From DATFVA01 sp963743325 (lineage in GTDB: Bacteria; Bacteroidota; Ignavibacteria; Ignavibacteriales; Ignavibacteriaceae): a DNA stretch of 64,000 nt. How positions within the stretch are numbered: position 1 is the stretch's first letter; every line of letters begins with the position of its first letter. A model generated the notes under the pieces. The model was not told the DNA's origin, searched no databases, and worked only from the letters and a program-made list of their open reading frames with translations. Of this stretch, positions 29,201 through 35,772 are shown piece by piece. Location: contig CAVUOZ010000005.1 of NCBI GenBank assembly GCA_963743325.1, positions 434,001-498,000 on the forward strand. Direction: 5' to 3'. The position numbers and the translations under genes were made by a program.

Positions 29201-29462
29201 ACGTCCAATATTAATGACATCCCTGGCATTTTTATTGGGTGTTTCACCATTAATTTTCGCTTCAGGTGCAGGAGCGCAGGCGAGACAGACTATAGGCTGG
29301 ACAGTTATCGGAGGTATGCTTGCGGCTACAATGCTCGCTATTTTCATTGTACCTGTGTTATTTGTGACCATTACAAAGATTGCTTATGGTAAAAAGAAAT
29401 TAGCAGAATTAGAGGCCGGCGGGATTAAAGAAATTGATCAGTCTCCTGTTGAACCTGTATGA
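26277..29462 (+). CDS. Efflux RND transporter permease subunit (HAE1 family)
   Basis: An inner-membrane proton-driven multidrug pump of 1061 residues, of AcrB/MexB type. The start has FIKRPVTAIVISIVIVLVGVL and NLPVSQYPEITPPSVQVSASF, characteristic of HAE1 RND pumps. The TM4 proton-relay segment GIVVDDAIIVVEATQ contains the paired Asp residues, and the second half carries the equivalent GLAAKNAILIVEYA in TM10 with the conserved Lys. The protein is full length. It is translationally coupled to the adaptor gene and likely exports lipophilic toxic compounds. Confidence 0.95.
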   Translation: MIAATFIKRPVTAIVISIVIVLVGVLSIFNLPVSQYPEITPPSVQVSASFTGADATTVEQTVVTPIETQVNGTPGMAYMTSSSTSSGSASINVVLNVGTNPDLAAVDIQNRVGIATPRLPNLVKQLGITTRKRTSSILMLVALYSPKGTHRISFLDNFTNIFVRDALLRVPGVGDIFARASDFSMRIWLQPDKLAQLGLTAADVTNALTEQNLQIAAGTIGSPPQSTNQTFEYTVFTNSRLSSTDEFGNIIVRTNPADGSIVYLKDVARIQLGRVTYASTSYVDGRPSSFLLIFQAPGSNALDVAKGIYNRMNELKKSFPSDVDYNVPFEAVSVVDTSIDEVVITLLEALGLVVLVVFLFLQNWRATIIPILAIPVSIIGTFAFFVPLGFTINTLTMFGFVLAIGIVVDDAIIVVEATQHYIDNEKLSAREATKRAMNDISGPVVAIALILTSVFIPVGFIPGIVGKLYQQFAITIAVSVLISAFVALSLTPALCSLILKPTTSSQSSRGLNKFFFNFNNWFRRATESYSHGVKKSIKITPYFLIILILVYAGTVGLFINKPTGFIPQEDEGRLYVTFELPEASATTRSVEVLNELMSILKQTPGIGHYAGISGLNVVTFAAKSNSGTIFVQLTPWDQRTSKSLQLNSIIAALQAKFSAIKNANIIVIPPPAIPGLGATGGFTFEIEQQESTDDIKQFANVVRNFVAAANQRPELNRVFSFFTANTPGYNLNVDRKKCAKMGVNVADVFSTIQTLLGSSYVNDFTIFGRDFHVVAQADSSYRSTIQDLGKYYVKNSTGGMVPLSTLFSYTVTESAPLIPHYNMFRSAEVDGNAATGYSSGQAITALREVADQVLPAGYGYEFSGLSREEINAGSSTFSIFALSLVFVFLFLSALYESWSVPFSVLLAVPIGAFGAILALTFLPRLSDNVYAQIGLVALIGLAAKNAILIVEYARVRVDNGMPLLTAVIAAVKLRLRPILMTSLAFLLGVSPLIFASGAGAQARQTIGWTVIGGMLAATMLAIFIVPVLFVTITKIAYGKKKLAELEAGGIKEIDQSPVEPV

Positions 29463-29677
29463 AAATTTATTCCTTTATAAAACATCCTCCTGGGAATGCA
29501 TTTCTAGAATTAAATTTCAGAAGCTGATTTCAAATAATTGATAAATAGCCCCAATCTTATGTTCGCATTCTATGATTAAACTGCAGGAAAGAATCATATA
29601 AAATTCTTAGAATATTAAAGCCTTATTTAGTATTTTCCTTTCTGAATGATTATTGAAATTCTGAAAGGAAGAAAAGG

Positions 29678-30043
29678 ATGAAAGGATTATTATATTTCCT
29701 TTTTTTTGCAATAGTTGGTGCAGGTTTATATTTATACTTTCACAAAGCGGAAAACTTTAAGGTTAAAGATCAGATAATTGTATCTCAGGCTTCAGGCATG
29801 GATATTAGCGGACCGATTACCGCACCTCCTAAGTACGCTGTTATAAAGGGGACCATAACAAACATCAGCGATAAAAATTTTAGTAGTATTGAAGTGGTCT
29901 ATCAGTCAGGTCTCGATACAATAAAGGCAGTTATAGGCAGTCTTACCAAGGGTCAATCATCAGAATTTGAAACAAACAGAATGATGGTGAGATCGGGTCA
30001 TCCGGATTACAAACTTATTGATATTCCCTGCAAAGAGGAATAA
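29678..30043 (+). CDS. Small membrane-anchored protein of unknown function
   Basis: A 121-residue protein with one N-terminal hydrophobic segment (LLYFLFFAIVGAGLYLYF) and a periplasmic beta-rich domain. The segment YAVIKGTITNISDKNFSSIE followed by VVYQSGLD resembles an FxLYD/transthyretin-like small domain that modulates secreted or membrane proteins. A good ribosome-binding site (GGAAGAAAAGG) precedes the ATG. I do not recognise a specific family. Confidence 0.6.
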   Translation: MKGLLYFLFFAIVGAGLYLYFHKAENFKVKDQIIVSQASGMDISGPITAPPKYAVIKGTITNISDKNFSSIEVVYQSGLDTIKAVIGSLTKGQSSEFETNRMMVRSGHPDYKLIDIPCKEE

Positions 30044-30061
30044 GCAATACTATACCTAATT

Positions 30062-30316
30062 TCACGGCACGTCCTCAACCTGGTAATCCTTAAATGGGAA
30101 ATCAAAAAAATAATGGTACTCGTCTTCTTTTTTAATTTTATCCTTAGTTAAAAAATATTTATCGACGTCAGTTTTATTTTTATAAATGAAATACAGGCCG
30201 TCCTCATATAGCCATTTTGGAATCCTTATTTTCTTATGACTGGCCAGAAAGGCCATATCCATCATAATTTTTCTTGTAATATTTTCAGAGTCTTTTCGCA
30301 TATAGACCGGTTTCAT
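30062..30316 (-). CDS. Hypothetical protein
   Basis: An 84-residue, charged protein (MKPVYMRKDSENITRKIMMD, later KKIRIPKWLYEDGLYFIYKN) without membrane segments or a recognisable motif. It is convergent with the preceding small gene. AAGAAG lies about eight bases before its ATG. Codon use looks ordinary, so I think it is real, but I cannot assign a function. Confidence 0.5.
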   Translation of the reverse strand: MKPVYMRKDSENITRKIMMDMAFLASHKKIRIPKWLYEDGLYFIYKNKTDVDKYFLTKDKIKKEDEYHYFFDFPFKDYQVEDVP

Positions 30317-30468
30317 AAAGTAAATCTTCTTTAATTATTTAATGTTAGAGTGAAAAGCATAATAATTAATTTATTGACGTTAAAGTTAATAAAGTTCTTC
30401 AAATATTATGATCCCTGATAACGCGGGAATGCCTATAGAAAATTGCCCAATCCGATCAAATAAACACC

Positions 30469-30592
30469 TTTCTTAATGTCATTAATAAAAACAATATTTT
30501 TTAGAGGTCATCTCATGGGAGATTATGAAACGCAAGGGCTTATAAGTTCATCAGTTTAGGCAGGAGTTGTGGGAGGAAATGCCATTTCTTAA
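30469..30592 (+). pseudogene. Decayed duplicate of the DUF362-gene leader and Tat signal
   Basis: This segment repeats the sequence just before and at the start of the gene at 31037. Both share TGTCATTAATAAAAACAATA, TTTTTTAG, GGTCATCTCATGGGAGATT and TATAAGTTCATCAGTT. The copy would read MKRKGFISSSV followed by a stop and then AGVVGG, with a one-base loss after codon 6. Similarity fades after about 120 bp. It is best read as the remains of a tandem paralogue. Confidence 0.7.
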
Positions 30593-30661
30593 AAGAATTT
30601 ATCTTCCCGGGAAACCAACCTGTCTACTTAAGGAAAGGTACGGAATTAATCTATGATCATA

Positions 30662-30705
30662 GGCCGTTAGATGGCCGTTAGATGGCCATTAGATGGCTGT
30701 TAGAT
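30662..30705 (+). repeat. Tandem repeat, 4 x 11 bp
   Basis: Four adjacent 11-bp units, two identical (GGCCGTTAGAT) and two with one or two changes (GGCCATTAGAT and GGCTGTTAGAT). They lie in the non-coding gap upstream of the DUF362 gene. Confidence 0.85.
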
Positions 30706-31036
30706 AAGAAAACAGTAAAGCTGTAGTCCTGAACATATTAAAGCTTTTCTGGAAACTCTGAATACACCGGGAAGTATTGAATCCAAATTAATTGCTATGG
30801 CAGGTGGGTATTAATTTCTAACTTTCGAGGTTAAGAAATGTACTATAAGTGAACCTCGAAAGTATTATGTTCATAAATTTCAAAAAGCCGCTTACAGGGG
30901 ATGGACTTTTTTAATTTTGGTCTGGAATAACTATAAGAATGCCGGGTCAAAATTGCAGAATTCGAACAGACAAATAGCTTTCTTGCTTGTCATTAATAAA
31001 AACAATATTTTTTAGTGGTCATCTCATGGGAGATTA

Positions 31037-31957
31037 ATGAAACGCAGGGAGTTTATAAGTTCATCAGTTAAGGCCGGATTATTAGGTGGAACGGCCTTGT
31101 CATTAGGAAATTTCTCGTCTTATTTTCCATCATCACTTTTATTTAATATTGATTATCAGCTGGCTGCAATTAAGGGTGCCGAACCTGATGTAATGTTCGA
31201 CGAGGCGATTAGAGTATTCGGGGGTATGAAAAATTTTGTTAAAGCCGGCCAGACTGTCGTCGTCAAACCTAATATAGGCTGGGATGTTAGTCCTGAAAGG
31301 GCTGGTAATACCAATCCTCTGCTGGTTAACAGGATCATTAAACATTGCTTCGATGCCGGTGCAAAAAACGTTTACGTTTTTGATCATACCTGCGATAACT
31401 GGAGAAAGACTTATTCAAACAGCGGAATTGAGAGAGCCGTAAATGATGCTAAAGGCAAAATAGTCTCCGGGGAGAGTGAATCATATTATCAGGAAGTTAA
31501 AATAAATCATGGTAAGAAGCTGAAAAATGCCAAAGTGCATGAACTTATCCTGGAATCTGATGTTTTTATAAATGTTCCTGTCCTTAAGCATCATAGCTCA
31601 ACAGATTTGACGATAGGAATGAAAAACCTGATGGGGGTAGTGTGGGACCGTGGTTACTGGCATCAGAATGATCTCAGTCAATGCATTGCAGATTTTTCAA
31701 CTTTCAGGAAACCCGATCTTACAGTGGTGGATGCCTATTATGTTATGAAAAGAAATGGTCCCAGGGGGGTTTCAAAGGAAGATATTGTTACAATGAAATC
31801 TCTTCTTGTATCAACCGATGTGGTTGCCGCAGATGCTGCCGCAGCAAAGTTATTTGGAAAAAATCCTTCTGATATTGATTACATAAAAATGGCAGATTCT
31901 TTAAAAGTGGGCACTATGAAGCTCGATAGTATCTCCATTTATAAGAAAATATTTTAA
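31037..31957 (+). CDS. DUF362 domain-containing protein with Tat-type signal
   Basis: A 306-residue protein starting MKRREFISSSVKAGLLGGTA, a twin-arginine signal (KRREF), so it is probably exported folded or membrane-tethered. The body is a DUF362 domain: VVKPNIGWDVSPE, AGAKNVYVFDHT, then FINVPVLKHHSSTDLTIGMK with the GVVWDRGYWH element. DUF362 proteins are often paired with or fused to ferredoxin modules; here the next gene, two bases after the stop, is a multi-cluster Fe-S membrane protein. A redox or metal-related role for the pair is inference only. Confidence 0.85.
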   Translation: MKRREFISSSVKAGLLGGTALSLGNFSSYFPSSLLFNIDYQLAAIKGAEPDVMFDEAIRVFGGMKNFVKAGQTVVVKPNIGWDVSPERAGNTNPLLVNRIIKHCFDAGAKNVYVFDHTCDNWRKTYSNSGIERAVNDAKGKIVSGESESYYQEVKINHGKKLKNAKVHELILESDVFINVPVLKHHSSTDLTIGMKNLMGVVWDRGYWHQNDLSQCIADFSTFRKPDLTVVDAYYVMKRNGPRGVSKEDIVTMKSLLVSTDVVAADAAAAKLFGKNPSDIDYIKMADSLKVGTMKLDSISIYKKIF

Positions 31958-31958
31958 T

Positions 31959-33524
31959 TTGATAAGATCGCTGTCATTAGTCAGGATCAGGAAAACAGCG
32001 TCTATTTTCTTTTTTCTATTGACTACTGCTGTTTTCCTCGACATAACTCAAATAATTCCCTCCGGCATTATCGATTCCATATTATTCTTTCAATTTGTGC
32101 CGTCAATAATCAACTTTATCAGATTACCTGCTTTGATTGCCACCGGTTTTATTATTGTGGTAATTTCCTCCGTATTTGCAGGCAGGATTTATTGCTCAAG
32201 TGTATGTCCAATAGGGACTTTACAGGATTTTGTTTCAAGATTCAGAAAAAAGATTAAAGGCCGGAAGAAGTTTGATTATAGAAAAGAGAACAACTGGCTA
32301 AGGTATTCGGTTTTTCTTGTAACTCTGGCTTCCTTTTTATCAGGTTATATCCTTCTGATAAATATATTGGATCCTTATAGTAACTTCGGCAGAATTATTT
32401 CACATATTTTTAATCCAATCCTGGCCGTGATTAATAATTTATTTGCTTTTACACTTGAGAAATCAAATATATTTATCCTTTACCCGTTAGAAATAAAAAA
32501 TATACCGAATCTATTTATTCTATTTCCAATTATTTTTTTATTCATAATTGTCTATTTGTCCTTCACCCGGGGGAGACTCTATTGTAATACAATCTGTCCC
32601 GTGGGGACTCTTTTAGGTTTAGTATCAAAATTTTCAATTTACAAATTAAGAATTGATGAAACATCCTGTGAAGGATGTGGAGCGTGCAGGCTGATTTGTA
32701 AATCTGAATGTATCGATGATGAAATTAAAGTTATAGATTTTGACAGATGTGTAAACTGCTTTAACTGCATTGATGTTTGTCCCTCATCGTCAATTTCATA
32801 TCAAAGTTCTGTGAGGCAAAAATCATATTCGGCACAGGAGATTGATAATGCCAGACGTGATTTTATTTCAAAAACTCTATTTTATTTGATAGGATTAGCA
32901 GGTTTTTCTTATTCTCAAATCAAAATTATTCCTAAAAAAGAAAGTACTAAACCGGTTATAAGGAAATCGGTTTCAAGTCCTCCAGGGTCAGTAGCGATCA
33001 GTCAATTCAATGCAAACTGTACTGCCTGTCATCTTTGTGTTTCAGAATGTCCCACAAAAGTTCTACAGCCCTCTTTTCTTGAATATGGTTTTTTGGGAAT
33101 TCTCCAGCCTTTTATGGATTACAAAGTCAATTTCTGCAATTTTGAATGTACGTTATGCGGTGATATTTGTCCTACAGGTGCTATCAGATCCCTCCCGGTA
33201 GAGAAAAAGAAGATCACCCAGGTCGGGAAGACAACTTTTATCAAAGAAAACTGCATAGTTGAAACGGAGGGGACTGCCTGTGGTGCCTGTTCTGAACATT
33301 GTCCCACGAAAGCTGTAACTATGGTCGATTATAAAAATAAATTAAAGATCCCGGAAGTAAGGAATCAGTACTGTGTCGGCTGTGGTGCCTGTGAGTTCGC
33401 CTGTCCAACCAAACCTTACAAAGCTATTTATGTTGAAGGGAATGAAGTTCATCAGGTTGCGGAAAAGAACATTGAGGAAAAGCTTGAAAAAAAATTAAAC
33501 CTGAAAGAGGATTTTCCATTTTAA
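31959..33524 (+). CDS. Polyferredoxin-like membrane protein with multiple 4Fe-4S motifs
   Basis: A 521-residue protein combining a NapH-like membrane part and a ferredoxin array. The first 230 residues hold several membrane segments and two cytoplasmic-face motifs CSSVCPIGTL and CNTICPVGTL. Then follow CEGCGACRLICKSEC and CVNCFNCIDVCP, and after a short hydrophobic linker (FYLIGLAGFSYS) four further Cys groups: CTACHLCVSECP, CTLCGDICP, CGACSEHCP and CVGCGACEFACP. Several [4Fe-4S] clusters are expected, so it should carry electrons across or along the membrane. It starts with TTG directly behind the DUF362 gene, and the two likely form a functional unit. Confidence 0.85.
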   Translation: MIRSLSLVRIRKTASIFFFLLTTAVFLDITQIIPSGIIDSILFFQFVPSIINFIRLPALIATGFIIVVISSVFAGRIYCSSVCPIGTLQDFVSRFRKKIKGRKKFDYRKENNWLRYSVFLVTLASFLSGYILLINILDPYSNFGRIISHIFNPILAVINNLFAFTLEKSNIFILYPLEIKNIPNLFILFPIIFLFIIVYLSFTRGRLYCNTICPVGTLLGLVSKFSIYKLRIDETSCEGCGACRLICKSECIDDEIKVIDFDRCVNCFNCIDVCPSSSISYQSSVRQKSYSAQEIDNARRDFISKTLFYLIGLAGFSYSQIKIIPKKESTKPVIRKSVSSPPGSVAISQFNANCTACHLCVSECPTKVLQPSFLEYGFLGILQPFMDYKVNFCNFECTLCGDICPTGAIRSLPVEKKKITQVGKTTFIKENCIVETEGTACGACSEHCPTKAVTMVDYKNKLKIPEVRNQYCVGCGACEFACPTKPYKAIYVEGNEVHQVAEKNIEEKLEKKLNLKEDFPF

Positions 33525-33546
33525 AAGTGAACTGATCCTGAATGAG

Positions 33547-33963
33547 TTAAATTTTTGCTTTGTCTGTATAAATTTTCCACGGCCATTTAACACAATCTCT
33601 AATTTCAGGAAATATAACATAATCGGCATTCCCTTTAAGAGTCAGAGTTTTAACTTCATTTCCCGCTAGCAATTGCCGGGCCTTTTCTAAAGTTTTACCG
33701 CTGACAGAAACATCGTCAACAACCAATATTTTTTTATTTTTAATTCCCTTTATTTCAGAAAGAATTATTGGCTCTTTAAACAGAGGGGTATTGGTTTCAT
33801 CCCGGAAGCTGATTTTTATAACGGTTAAATTCGTTTTAAGCTTGTATGCGAAAAGGCTGGCCGGAACTAATCCGCCATCGGCAATTCCGATCACAAGATC
33901 AAAGCGGGGGAGACTGAATAAATTTATCCTCTCAACAATTTCATTAAACGATAAGTCCAGCAT
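33547..33963 (-). CDS. Phosphoribosyltransferase family protein
   Basis: A type I phosphoribosyltransferase of 138 residues. The PRPP-binding loop reads KILVVDDVSVSGKTL near residue 75, and an upstream FDLVIGIADGGLVPA segment is the expected N-terminal flexible region. Enzymes of this fold salvage nucleobases (xanthine, hypoxanthine, guanine, uracil) or act as regulators. Its start codon overlaps the stop of the membrane protein gene upstream (TAATG), so the two are translationally coupled; a nucleobase uptake-and-salvage pair is a fair guess, not shown. Confidence 0.82.
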   Translation of the reverse strand: MLDLSFNEIVERINLFSLPRFDLVIGIADGGLVPASLFAYKLKTNLTVIKISFRDETNTPLFKEPIILSEIKGIKNKKILVVDDVSVSGKTLEKARQLLAGNEVKTLTLKGNADYVIFPEIRDCVKWPWKIYTDKAKI

Positions 33964-34493
33964 TAAATTCTGTCTTTGATATATATTAAAACAATATTCA
34001 TCAATGCTAAAACTATGATTCCCGGGAGAGCTGTAATAATTGATGTGAGCAAAATATTAGTTGAGAATCCGGACGAATTTAATAAAGATAAAACAGACCA
34101 GGAAAACAGTTTTGCGGAAATAATAGATAATATAGCAGCAACCTTGTTTATTCTGTTATATTTAAGAAGAAGCGTTAAAATCAGAACGAATACCAGCAGT
34201 TCAAAAGTGACTAACGGTAAAATTTCAGGTTTAGGACTGCCTGTCAAAAAATAATTGAATATAGGTGCCGCAGCTGTTACAACTAAAGCAACATGTAATT
34301 TATAAAAAATAAGAGTGATCAGAGGTATGTAAAACATCGGTAAGAGAATTGCTCCAAGCGGAACCTGATTTCCTGACGGAATTAAATGTACCACAAACTG
34401 GATAAAAACTGTAGCTGCTAACAAAGCTGTAATCTCTAATACCTGCAGTTTTTTAATTAGAGGTTCAGCCGCAATTGAACTTAAATTATTCAT
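33963..34493 (-). CDS. Integral membrane protein, possibly an ECF-type substrate-binding component
   Basis: A protein of about 176 residues with five or six hydrophobic segments, for example ITALLAATVFIQFVVHLIP, GAILLPMFYIPLITLIFY and VALVVTAAAPIFNYFL. Size and spacing resemble S components of ECF vitamin or nucleobase transporters. The ATG at 34493 has AAGGG seven bases upstream; an ATG at 34508 would add five residues. It is coupled to the phosphoribosyltransferase gene. No ECF ATPase or T component is in the window, so the assignment is tentative. Confidence 0.5.
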   Translation of the reverse strand: MNNLSSIAAEPLIKKLQVLEITALLAATVFIQFVVHLIPSGNQVPLGAILLPMFYIPLITLIFYKLHVALVVTAAAPIFNYFLTGSPKPEILPLVTFELLVFVLILTLLLKYNRINKVAAILSIISAKLFSWSVLSLLNSSGFSTNILLTSIITALPGIIVLALMNIVLIYIKDRI

Positions 34494-34508
34494 CGTCTCG
34501 CCCTTCAT

Positions 34509-34701
34509 AAAAGATGAACTAATTCTATTTAATAAAAATATACAATTAATGTTTTAGAATAAATACGCAATGGAGGCCCGCTGAACTACTTTTTGAGCGA
34601 AACACCATTCCTGTCCGTCCCCTGACGGATCGCTCTACAAAATGGAATGAATTTGGTTGTACTCAAAGTAATTCCTTGAATCAACGAGCTTTTGAGGGCA
34701 T
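34509..34701. other. Intergenic with palindromic sequence
   Basis: Between the membrane protein gene and the tRNA-Val array terminator. It includes nested inverted words near 34597-34644: GAGCG/CGCTC enclosing TCCGTC/GACGGA, with CATTCC and GGAATG around them. This resembles the palindromes inserted in the neighbouring tRNA-like copies. No gene is seen. Confidence 0.45.
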
Positions 34702-34729
34702 AAAAAAAGCCGCTCTTAAAAGAACGGCT
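34702..34729 (-). terminator. Rho-independent terminator closing the tRNA-Val/GIY-YIG array
   Basis: On the minus strand the stem AGCCGTTCTT/AAGAGCGGCT (one G:U pair in RNA) runs into seven T residues. The G:U pair would be a C-A mismatch if read on the plus strand, which supports the minus direction. It lies just downstream of the last tRNA-Val-like copy. Confidence 0.8.
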
Positions 34730-34743
34730 CTTGTTAAACTTGT

Positions 34744-34888
34744 GGGGGCTGAAGGATTCTTCCGAAGGAATGCCTTTGGCAGAACCTACGACCCTCCCGA
34801 CTTCGTCGGGATGCTCTAAACCAATCCGTCTCGACTTTGTCGGAACCAAACCTCGTCTTATTCCGTAAGCAGGACAGAGCTAAGCCCC
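34744..34888 (-). pseudogene. tRNA-Val-like sequence 1 with palindromic inserts
   Basis: A copy of the tRNA-Val gene swollen from 74 to 145 bp. Relative to the intact gene it has a 22-bp insert in the T arm (34760-34781). The anticodon arm is exchanged one-for-one with a 15-bp hairpin CCCGACTTCGTCGGG (34796-34810). A 52-bp block of palindromes replaces two bases in the D loop (34825-34876). The acceptor halves are kept except for one 5' G. The 3' end reads ACAA instead of ACCA. It cannot decode Val and lies downstream of GIY-YIG copy 1 in the transcription direction. Confidence 0.8.
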
Positions 34889-34895
34889 AATTTAC

Positions 34896-35153
34896 CTATA
34901 CTTTTTTTAGTTTTTTCAGATGCTCAATTGCTTTAAGAGGATTCTTCAATTTTTTAAGATGTGATTCAAGATGAATTGCTTCGGATCTGGTTTTAACTTC
35001 ATAGGATATTACCAGTACCCAGGGACCTTTGCCTTTTGTGTACTTATTCCGGTTATGATTATGCCAGAGTACTCTGTCTGTCAGATTATTCGTCTGGCCG
35101 ATATAATGTAACCCACTTGCTGATCTGATAATATAGATGAAATAAGATCCCAT
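34896..35153 (-). CDS. GIY-YIG nuclease family protein, array copy 1
   Basis: A compact 85-residue UvrC-type GIY-YIG domain protein. The motif elements YFIYIIRS and LHYIGQTNNLTDRVLWHN are intact, followed by WVLVISYEVKTRSEAIHLE with the catalytic-type Glu and ending in a Lys-rich stretch. The ATG at 35153 is preferred; an upstream TTG would start inside a terminator hairpin. The stop codon is seven bases from the 5' end of tRNA-Val-like sequence 1. It differs from copy 2 in one residue (Trp for Arg in VLWHN). Role in the array is unknown; a homing-type nuclease is possible. Confidence 0.8.
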   Translation of the reverse strand: MGSYFIYIIRSASGLHYIGQTNNLTDRVLWHNHNRNKYTKGKGPWVLVISYEVKTRSEAIHLESHLKKLKNPLKAIEHLKKLKKV

Positions 35154-35186
35154 AAAAAGAAATTGCCGATCTGTAATGAACGGCAA
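35154..35186 (-). terminator. Duplicate of the tRNA-Val terminator
   Basis: The stem TTGCCG/CGGCAA with a 12-base loop and a T-rich tail (TTTCTTTTT) follows tRNA-Val-like sequence 2 on the minus strand. It is an exact counterpart, 455 bp away, of the terminator after the intact tRNA-Val, and the GIY-YIG start codon comes directly after it. Confidence 0.7.
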
Positions 35187-35198
35187 TAAATAATTGGT

Positions 35199-35343
35199 GG
35201 GGGCTGAAGGATTCTTCCGAAGGAATGCCTTCTGCAGAACCTCCGACCCTCCCGACTTCGTCGGGATGCTCTAAACCAATCCGTCTCGACTTTGTCGGAA
35301 CCAAACCACGTCTTATTCCGTAAGCAGGACAGAGCTAAGCCCC
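35199..35343 (-). pseudogene. tRNA-Val-like sequence 2 with palindromic inserts
   Basis: A second swollen tRNA-Val copy, 145 bp long and exactly 455 bp from the first. It has the same three changes: T-arm insert, CCCGACTTCGTCGGG in place of the anticodon arm, and the D-loop palindrome block. Several scattered base differences from copy 1 are visible (for example CTTCTGCAG for CTTTGGCAG, and ACCACGTC for ACCTCGTC). Unlike copy 1 it keeps an encoded CCA. It cannot serve as a valine tRNA. Confidence 0.8.
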
Positions 35344-35350
35344 AATTTAC

Positions 35351-35608
35351 CTATACTTTTTTTAGTTTTTTCAGATGCTCAATTGCTTTAAGAGGATTCT
35401 TCAATTTTTTAAGATGTGATTCAAGATGAATTGCTTCGGATCTGGTTTTAACTTCATAGGATATTACCAGTACCCAGGGACCTTTGCCTTTTGTGTACTT
35501 ATTCCGGTTATGATTATGCCGGAGTACTCTGTCTGTCAGATTATTCGTCTGGCCGATATAATGTAACCCACTTGCTGATCTGATAATATAGATGAAATAA
35601 GATCCCAT
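35351..35608 (-). CDS. GIY-YIG nuclease family protein, array copy 2
   Basis: An 85-residue protein, 84 of 85 residues identical to copy 1, with the complete motif elements YFIYIIRS and LHYIGQTNN. It starts at ATG 35608, the first codon after the terminator hairpin of the intact tRNA-Val, and ends seven bases before the 5' end of tRNA-Val-like sequence 2. Translation would need read-through of that terminator or a promoter inside the tRNA. The near identity of the copies shows a recent duplication. Confidence 0.8.
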   Translation of the reverse strand: MGSYFIYIIRSASGLHYIGQTNNLTDRVLRHNHNRNKYTKGKGPWVLVISYEVKTRSEAIHLESHLKKLKNPLKAIEHLKKLKKV

Positions 35609-35641
35609 AAAAAGAAATTGCCGATCTGTAATGAACGGCAA
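35609..35641 (-). terminator. Rho-independent terminator of tRNA-Val
   Basis: Nine bases after the tRNA-Val CCA on the minus strand, the stem TTGCCG/CGGCAA closes a 12-base loop and leads into TTTCTTTTT. The ATG of GIY-YIG copy 2 follows directly. Confidence 0.75.
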
Positions 35642-35649
35642 TAAATAAT

Positions 35650-35727
35650 TGGTGGGGGCTGAAGGATTCGAACCTACGACCCTCTGCTTGTAAGGCAGAT
35701 GCTCTAAACCAACTGAGCTAAGCCCCC
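35650..35727 (-). tRNA. tRNA-Val (anticodon UAC)
   Basis: A complete tRNA with an encoded CCA. The acceptor GGGGGCT pairs with AGCCCCC, the D stem is GCTC/GAGC and the anticodon arm is TCTGC-CTTACAA-GCAGA, giving UAC for valine. The T arm GTAGG-TTCGAAT-CCTTC has one U-U mismatch at its second pair, and the same base occurs in the tRNA-like copies. It is the only apparently functional member of the array; the others lie on both sides of it. Confidence 0.92.
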
Positions 35728-35772
35728 GAAAAAGGAATTAAGTAAGAACAAACAAACTTAACATGTATGTCG

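Larger units (their letters stand above)
30317..31036. other. Long non-coding gap with a decayed gene copy and tandem repeat
   Basis: This 720-bp gap holds no intact gene. It contains a decayed second copy of the leader and first codons of the DUF362 gene (30469-30592) and a four-unit 11-bp tandem repeat (30662-30705). It also has short inverted words, for example CTTTCGAGGTT near 30822 against AACCTCGAAAG near 30852. Both suggest rearrangement at this locus. Confidence 0.6.

Noticed and set aside
28708..29250. Long antisense frame of 180 codons inside the RND pump gene
   Set aside because: It lies wholly within a well-identified coding gene, has biased low-complexity composition and no recognisable domain.
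34586..35304. Two minus-strand frames (34586-34849 and 35086-35304) running through the tRNA-like copies
   Set aside because: They are translations of the palindromic tRNA-like DNA, with identical beginnings only because the DNA is duplicated.
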